Assembly: GCA_021107705.1 (NCBI GenBank)
Contig: JAIOSJ010000317.1
Span: forward strand, 1-53,609
Length of the DNA stretch: 53,609 nt
From: Thermoanaerobaculales bacterium
Lineage (GTDB): Bacteria > Acidobacteriota > Thermoanaerobaculia > Thermoanaerobaculales > Sulfomarinibacteraceae
Direction: 5' to 3'
Both the position numbers and the translations under genes were made by a program. Below, in pieces: positions 50,163 to 53,609 of this stretch (positions are counted from its first letter, which is position 1; each line of letters starts with the position of its first letter). A model generated the notes under the pieces. It made no database searches. It was not told the origin of the DNA and was given only the letters and a program-made list of their open reading frames with translations.

Positions 50163-51328
50163 CGCACCGCCGGGTGGCTGCGCACGTTGATGCGAACGGT
50201 TGTTGTCCGGTAGCGATAGTGGGGCTCGCCCGGCGCCAAATCCGGGGCATTCTCCAAAGGAGCAGGATGAGCAACCCACCCGCGATCCGGGCTCTGAGTA
50301 CGGCTCACAAGGGACAAACGAAGCTGCACGAGAGTAGCCAGCGCGCCCACCGGTGGCGATTGCGGGTTCTGTGCGCTGAGAAACCATTCGGACGGCCCGA
50401 CCTCCCCATCACCGTTGACATCACATCCGAAAGCGACCTGCAGGTTGCAGACGTTCGGCACCATTTCCTCGGCCCTCACCCTGCCGCCGGGTCTCTTCAC
50501 CCGTAGGCGATACAGGGAGGGTTTTTCGTAGTTGTTGGTAGCGACAAAAAATACCAGGTCGTCGAGAAAACCGCCCGAGACCACGTCCTGTCGATCGAGC
50601 TCGAGCCGGTCGGCCGGGTTGAGAAAGGCATAAACGCCCGCCGGGCTGTCGTCGTAACCCACCTGCATGACGCGGCCCGCGGGGCCGTTGAGAACCTCGA
50701 CGTCGCCTTCGACACGCACAACCCGGTATTGACCGTAGGACCTGCGACCGCCGTGCGCCGCCACCAGATCGAGCGGAGAGCGCAGGGCGAAGAGAAAGGG
50801 CCGATCGGCGGTCGAGGAGGGCGGGGAAAGCGTCTGCGAATCGCCGGTCCATGGCGACGTCTCGCTTACCAACACGCGGCCGGGCGAAATAAAATCGCCG
50901 GCTGCGATGTCGTAGCTCGGACTCGTCATCACTCCACGGATCCGGAGAACATCCGTGCCCGGCGCCGCACGGCGACCGGAGGTGAAGCGCCAGCTCTCAC
51001 CGCTCAGGCTGCTGACGAAGCCGTTGACGGCCGCCACGTTGTCCACCACGTCGACGGCCAGAGGCCTGAGATTGCCCACCGTGTCCGGTACGGCCAGCGG
51101 CAGACCACCGCAGCCGACCATGCGCAGCATGCGAGTGATCGAGCCGGCCGTGTGGCGAAGGTCTTCAGCGGCACTGGCGAGATCCGCCTGGATGGTCACC
51201 GTTCGCTGCAATCGGTTCAAGCCGACCAGAAACGACGCCAGGACGCCGACGAGCAGCAGCAGGGCGACGAGGGCTTCGACCAGCGAGAACCCGTGCGCCC
51301 GCGTTTGCCGCCGCAGATTCCGTCTCAT
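50159..51328 (-). CDS. PilW-like minor pilin
   Basis: A 389-residue class III-like prepilin. The leader MRRNLRRQTRAHG precedes FSLVEALVALLLLVGVLA, with Glu at +5 after the G-F cleavage site. The PilW region includes LRHTAGSITRMLRMVGCGG and a late CNLQVAFGCDVNGDGEVGPSEW, an EF-hand-like calcium loop. Overlaps pilV and pilX by 4 bases each. Minor pilins V, W and X form the tip complex that primes the fibre and presents PilY1. Confidence 0.88.
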   Translation of the reverse strand: MRRNLRRQTRAHGFSLVEALVALLLLVGVLASFLVGLNRLQRTVTIQADLASAAEDLRHTAGSITRMLRMVGCGGLPLAVPDTVGNLRPLAVDVVDNVAAVNGFVSSLSGESWRFTSGRRAAPGTDVLRIRGVMTSPSYDIAAGDFISPGRVLVSETSPWTGDSQTLSPPSSTADRPFLFALRSPLDLVAAHGGRRSYGQYRVVRVEGDVEVLNGPAGRVMQVGYDDSPAGVYAFLNPADRLELDRQDVVSGGFLDDLVFFVATNNYEKPSLYRLRVKRPGGRVRAEEMVPNVCNLQVAFGCDVNGDGEVGPSEWFLSAQNPQSPPVGALATLVQLRLSLVSRTQSPDRGWVAHPAPLENAPDLAPGEPHYRYRTTTVRINVRSHPAVR

Positions 51329-51837
51329 TCTCTGACCTTGAGCACCACCAGCGTCACGTCACGACGACCGACCCCGGCCCCTGCGGCTGCCACACAGGTG
51401 ATGCTGATCTCTTTGAGGTTGGCCGCACCGACACCGACAGACCCGGGTGGCAGGGGCGTCGCTTCATCGACCCGCGAGCTCACGACCCTCCAGATCACCT
51501 GGTCGCCATCGACGCCGGCGCCGCCTGAGTGTGTCCCGGCGGCGAGGCGAGCATCCGTCCAGGGAAGCCCAAGCAGGTGCTCCGCGGTGTCGCGGGCACG
51601 CTGTGTCAGGCGAGCGTAATCCCAGCCCGTCGTATTGAGCCTCATCGAGTAGGAAAAAAGCGACAGGACCGCCACTGAAACCACCAGGAGGATGGCCAGC
51701 GCAACCAGAGTTTCAGGAAGTGTGACTCCCGCCTCCAGCCCTCTCGGAGGCCGGGTGTCGCGCTCTGCCGCGAACCGCTCCCGCCGGGCCTCTAAGTGGT
51801 CAAAAATCGAAGAAGTCCCCCTCGAATACGTCGCCAA
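51325..51837 (-). CDS. PilV-like minor pilin
   Basis: A 170-residue prepilin with LEAGVTLPETLVALAILLVVSV: cleavage after Gly, Thr-Leu-Pro-Glu with Glu at +5, then the helix. The leader from the TTG start at 51837 would be ~37 residues, unusually long, and overlaps the upstream membrane-protein gene by 38 bases. No better ATG or GTG lies downstream in frame before the cleavage site. The C-terminal domain is small, with two Cys-poor strands. No FimT/GspH or PilE gene is adjacent. Confidence 0.82.
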   Translation of the reverse strand: MATYSRGTSSIFDHLEARRERFAAERDTRPPRGLEAGVTLPETLVALAILLVVSVAVLSLFSYSMRLNTTGWDYARLTQRARDTAEHLLGLPWTDARLAAGTHSGGAGVDGDQVIWRVVSSRVDEATPLPPGSVGVGAANLKEISITCVAAAGAGVGRRDVTLVVLKVRE

Positions 51838-52108
51838 GCTGGCGGGTCAGCGCGGTTGAAAGGGCTGCCGTCAGCCCAGCCATGATCATGGACCCCTTGG
51901 TTCTTCCCACTAAATAACCCACGATTCCCACTCCGGCCACAGACATCATCGGGTGGTTACGGACGGTGTCCTTCCAGTCAACCGATGACGGCACGAGAGT
52001 ATCGAGAATCGCATCGGCATCAAGCCCTCGGGACCTGGCCTCTTCGTTCTGGTTTTCCTCTGCGTCATCGACAACATCATCCAGTAAATCGTTAAGAGAC
52101 GAATCCAT
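51800..52108 (-). CDS. Small membrane protein of unknown family
   Basis: A 102-residue protein (start ATG at 52108, MDSSLNDLLDDVV, with GGGAGG four bases upstream). The first half is acidic and helical; the second half has a hydrophobic segment (MMSVAGVGIVGYLVGRTKG then SMIMAGLTAALSTALT), probably one or two membrane helices, followed by an acidic tail. It is not a recognised pilus protein. Short Gly-rich hairpins like VGIVGYLVGR recur in YtxH/DUF883-type envelope proteins. It precedes pilV and may be part of the same transcript. Confidence 0.7.
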   Translation of the reverse strand: MDSSLNDLLDDVVDDAEENQNEEARSRGLDADAILDTLVPSSVDWKDTVRNHPMMSVAGVGIVGYLVGRTKGSMIMAGLTAALSTALTRQLGDVFEGDFFDF

Positions 52109-52132
52109 GACTCCTCCCATCCCTGCCTTGTC

Positions 52133-52624
52133 TCAGTCGCGGGGGCGGGTGATATAGCCCACCAGAAAACCGGACGCAAGAGCGATCAGGACGGCTTTCC
52201 CAGGGTTCGTTCGAATATAGTCGAGTACCTGATCTCCTTTTTCCTTGAAGTCGATTTCAGCCACCCGATCCCTGACCCGCGAGTAGATCTCCCGGCTCTT
52301 CTCGGCAGCCTGTTCGTATTGGATCTTGGTCTTTTCGTAGAGGACCTCGGCCTGCTCCCGAGTCTTGGTCGCCATCGTACTCATCTTGGCCCGCGCCTCC
52401 GCCATATGACGTTTGGCGTCCTCCAGATGAATCCGCGTGCGTTCCGCCGCTTCGTGGCTTCGCGCAACGGCTTTCCCATACGCATCCTGCATCGTTCCAC
52501 CGGCGCCTTCGAGGGCCTTCTGAGCCTTGCCCAAAGCCTCTTTCACAGCGCTCATGCCGCCGTCTTGCTCGGCTGCAACTTGGTCGATCGCCGCATCCAC
52601 GGTCGGTTGTTGTTTTTTGGTCAT
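52133..52624 (-). CDS. DUF883/ElaB-like coiled-coil membrane-anchored protein
   Basis: A 163-residue protein. The central part is a long amphipathic helix with heptads (KAQKALEGAGGTMQDAYGKA; AEARAKMSTMATKTREQ), and the C-terminus is NPGKAVLIALASGFLVGYIT, the single TM-anchored GxxxG-like tail typical of DUF883/YqjD/ElaB proteins, which associate with ribosomes in stationary-phase E. coli. Start ATG at 52624 (GGGAGG with six-base spacer); the longer frame to 52828 is translation of repeat-rich DNA. It is 24 bases before the small membrane protein and is probably the first gene of the operon. Confidence 0.85.
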   Translation of the reverse strand: MTKKQQPTVDAAIDQVAAEQDGGMSAVKEALGKAQKALEGAGGTMQDAYGKAVARSHEAAERTRIHLEDAKRHMAEARAKMSTMATKTREQAEVLYEKTKIQYEQAAEKSREIYSRVRDRVAEIDFKEKGDQVLDYIRTNPGKAVLIALASGFLVGYITRPRD

Positions 52625-53095
52625 GGCATTCCTCCCGGTTGTTGTCGAACGGCTCAATTCTACACGTTTTCCCGAGAGAGACCTAACCCGGCGGCGCCGG
52701 AACCAAAAAGGTTCCGGCTCCGCCGGGAACTGTAAGCCATTAGCAATTGCAAACGGACCCAAAAAACACAGTCCTCTCGCCAAGACGCCAAGATCGCGAA
52801 GAAAGGATATTTCTTGGAAACCTCTCATCCCATCTCCAGCCTTCTTCCCGCCTCTGCGGGATTCTTCCTTCCTGATCCTCTGCGCCTTTGCGAGAGAACC
52901 CTCGTCCTACTCCTCTGCGTTCCCTGCGTCTTTGCGAAAGAAACCCCGTTTCTCCTCGACCGCAGGCTGGAAGCCTGCTACCACAATTTGGTCGCCCGAA
53001 ACGCTTCGCGGCAGACGGTCGGCTCGTGGGTGGTTGCCCTTGCGGCTTTCGGGCGCGATGAATCGCGCCCGTGGCCGGCTCTCAGTATTATTGAG
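52625..53095. other. Repeat-rich intergenic region with palindromes
   Basis: No gene is seen. Besides the stem-loop at 52687-52727, it holds GCAGGCTGGAAGCCTGC at 52962-52978 (7-base stem), GGGCGCGATGAATCGCGCCC at 53051-53070 (9-base stem), and inverted tracts of TCTTTGCG-type units (52775-52800 against 52875-52950). These resemble REP-like intergenic repeats. Two open frames cross it but look non-coding. Confidence 0.5.
52687..52727. other. Strong stem-loop upstream of the DUF883 gene
   Basis: CCCGGCGG C GCCGGAACC and GGTTCCGGC T CCGCCGGG are complementary with one mismatch, around an AAAAA loop: a stem of ~17 pairs. It lies about 63 bases upstream of the DUF883 start codon (minus strand). 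No T-run follows on either strand, so it may be a palindromic repeat or a 5' leader structure rather than a terminator. Confidence 0.55.
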
Positions 53096-53114
53096 ACCTA
53101 AACTGAGCGATTCT
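53096..53114 (+). repeat. 19-bp motif shared with 34556-34574
   Basis: ACCTAAACTGAGCGATTCT, one base different from the copy at 34556. It lies ~100 bases ahead of the decayed gene at the window edge. Confidence 0.45.
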
Positions 53115-53215
53115 GGTTCGAGGGGAGCCGTTAGCGGTGTTTCGGGGGGTCGACGGCACGATTTTGGGCAGTCGACAGCGAGAACGGGTCTCAACGCATA
53201 TGAATGAGTTAGGAA

Positions 53216-53609
53216 TTTGAGATCGGGGCGAATGCGAAGGCCATCACTACGGCCAACGAACTCAAGATCGAGTACATCGTTGGGAAGAGCTTTCGGAAGA
53301 AAGAACGGATTCGTGAGATTTTCTCTGAGCGTGGCGAGACCCCAGGGTTGGTGCACATCTTTTCTGCAACCGAGCGAGTGAACACATTCCGCTCGGGTGT
53401 ACGAAAGGACACAGGCGATCGTCGGCGATTTCCTCGTGAGGGCGCTGCACACCAGGTTGGACGACTTGGCACGCCTGCTGTGCCCGGTGATTCGTCACTT
53501 TCGCTCCGGCTTCTACTGGACCTTGATGCAGGTGGAGTACGCCACCGATGTTACGATCTTCAAGCACCACCGGATGGTGGAACACCGCGACGGGACGCAG
53601 TCGAAGAAA
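53216..53609 (+). pseudogene. Decayed, internally deleted gene of a multi-copy hypothetical family (runs off the window)
   Basis: Two plus-strand frames carry one protein-like sequence: EIGANAKAITTANELKIEYI, GKSFRKKERIREIFSERGET and PGLVHIFSA in the first frame, then, after a frame change near 53400, FLVRALHTRLDDLARLLCPV and FYWTLMQVEYATDVTIFK in the second. From memory these match the start and a central part of a ~400-residue uncharacterised protein family found in many copies in environmental genomes; the middle (~100 residues) is absent here. No start codon is convincing and the end lies beyond the window. The family name and any mobility function are not established here. Confidence 0.55.

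Overview
The window is a bacterial chromosome segment of fairly high GC with dense, mostly minus-strand operons. Its gene content is a type IV pilus biogenesis locus with two PilT-type ATPases, a second minor-pilin/PilY1 operon, a Bat/MoxR aerotolerance-type operon, a SecDF-YajC-Tgt block, an HtrA protease, a bifunctional RSH enzyme and a Ser/Thr kinase. This set and order most resembles the phylum Acidobacteriota (Thermoanaerobaculia-like environmental lineages). That is an inference from gene content and intergenic repeats, since no marker-gene tree could be run. No rRNA, tRNA, CRISPR array or complete IS element was seen.

Layout. 1-1.3 kb: a CNNM/CorC-type transporter-like protein on the plus strand. 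1.3-6.3 kb (minus): roadblock and TPR proteins, then accB-accC, aroK and a metallophosphoesterase. 6.4-15.4 kb (minus): pilM-N-O-P-Q followed by a small lipoprotein and a 1039-residue IPT/TIG lipoprotein. 15.6-18.3 kb: a repeat element, rpmB (L28) and an RSH (ppGpp) enzyme. 18.4-22.7 kb: tgt-yajC-secD-secF, closed by a clear intrinsic terminator. 22.8-27 kb: LolA-like protein, a divergent DUF3467 protein, HtrA, a 179-bp terminal-inverted-repeat element, and a GAF-GGDEF protein. 27-34.4 kb: the BatD, BatB/TPR, BatA, DUF4381-like, DUF58 and MoxR genes as one tightly overlapping operon. 34.5-39.5 kb: a PilY1 fragment, pilT, a HEAT-repeat/PilT fusion, and a decayed homogentisate-dioxygenase-like fragment. 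39.5-42.3 kb (plus): a membrane Ser/Thr kinase and an MBL-fold hydrolase. 42.3-52.6 kb (minus): a translationally coupled operon running from a DUF883-like protein and a small membrane protein through PilV-PilW-PilX-PilY1 to an FxLYD-type protein and a pair of M16 peptidases. 52.6-53.6 kb: palindromic intergenic repeats and a decayed copy of what looks like a multi-copy hypothetical family.

How it fits together. PilMNOPQ form the alignment complex and secretin of the pilus. PilV/W/X/Y1 would prime and tip the fibre, and the two PilT-type ATPases would power or modulate retraction. The roadblock/TPR and IPT proteins are plausible accessory polarity or surface factors. The M16 pair shares a coupled transcript with the minor pilins, which suggests envelope proteolysis linked to pilus assembly.

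Three otherwise well-conserved genes carry single lesions: a frameshift in the TPR gene, a frameshift in secD, and an in-frame TAG in an M16 peptidase. Because secD is normally required for good protein export, consensus or assembly errors are a serious possibility. The strongest unusual items are the 179-bp MITE-like repeat family with several partial copies, the HEAT-PilT fusion whose His-box histidine is Asn, the minor-pilin/peptidase operon, and a PilY1 remnant bracketed by repeat ends.
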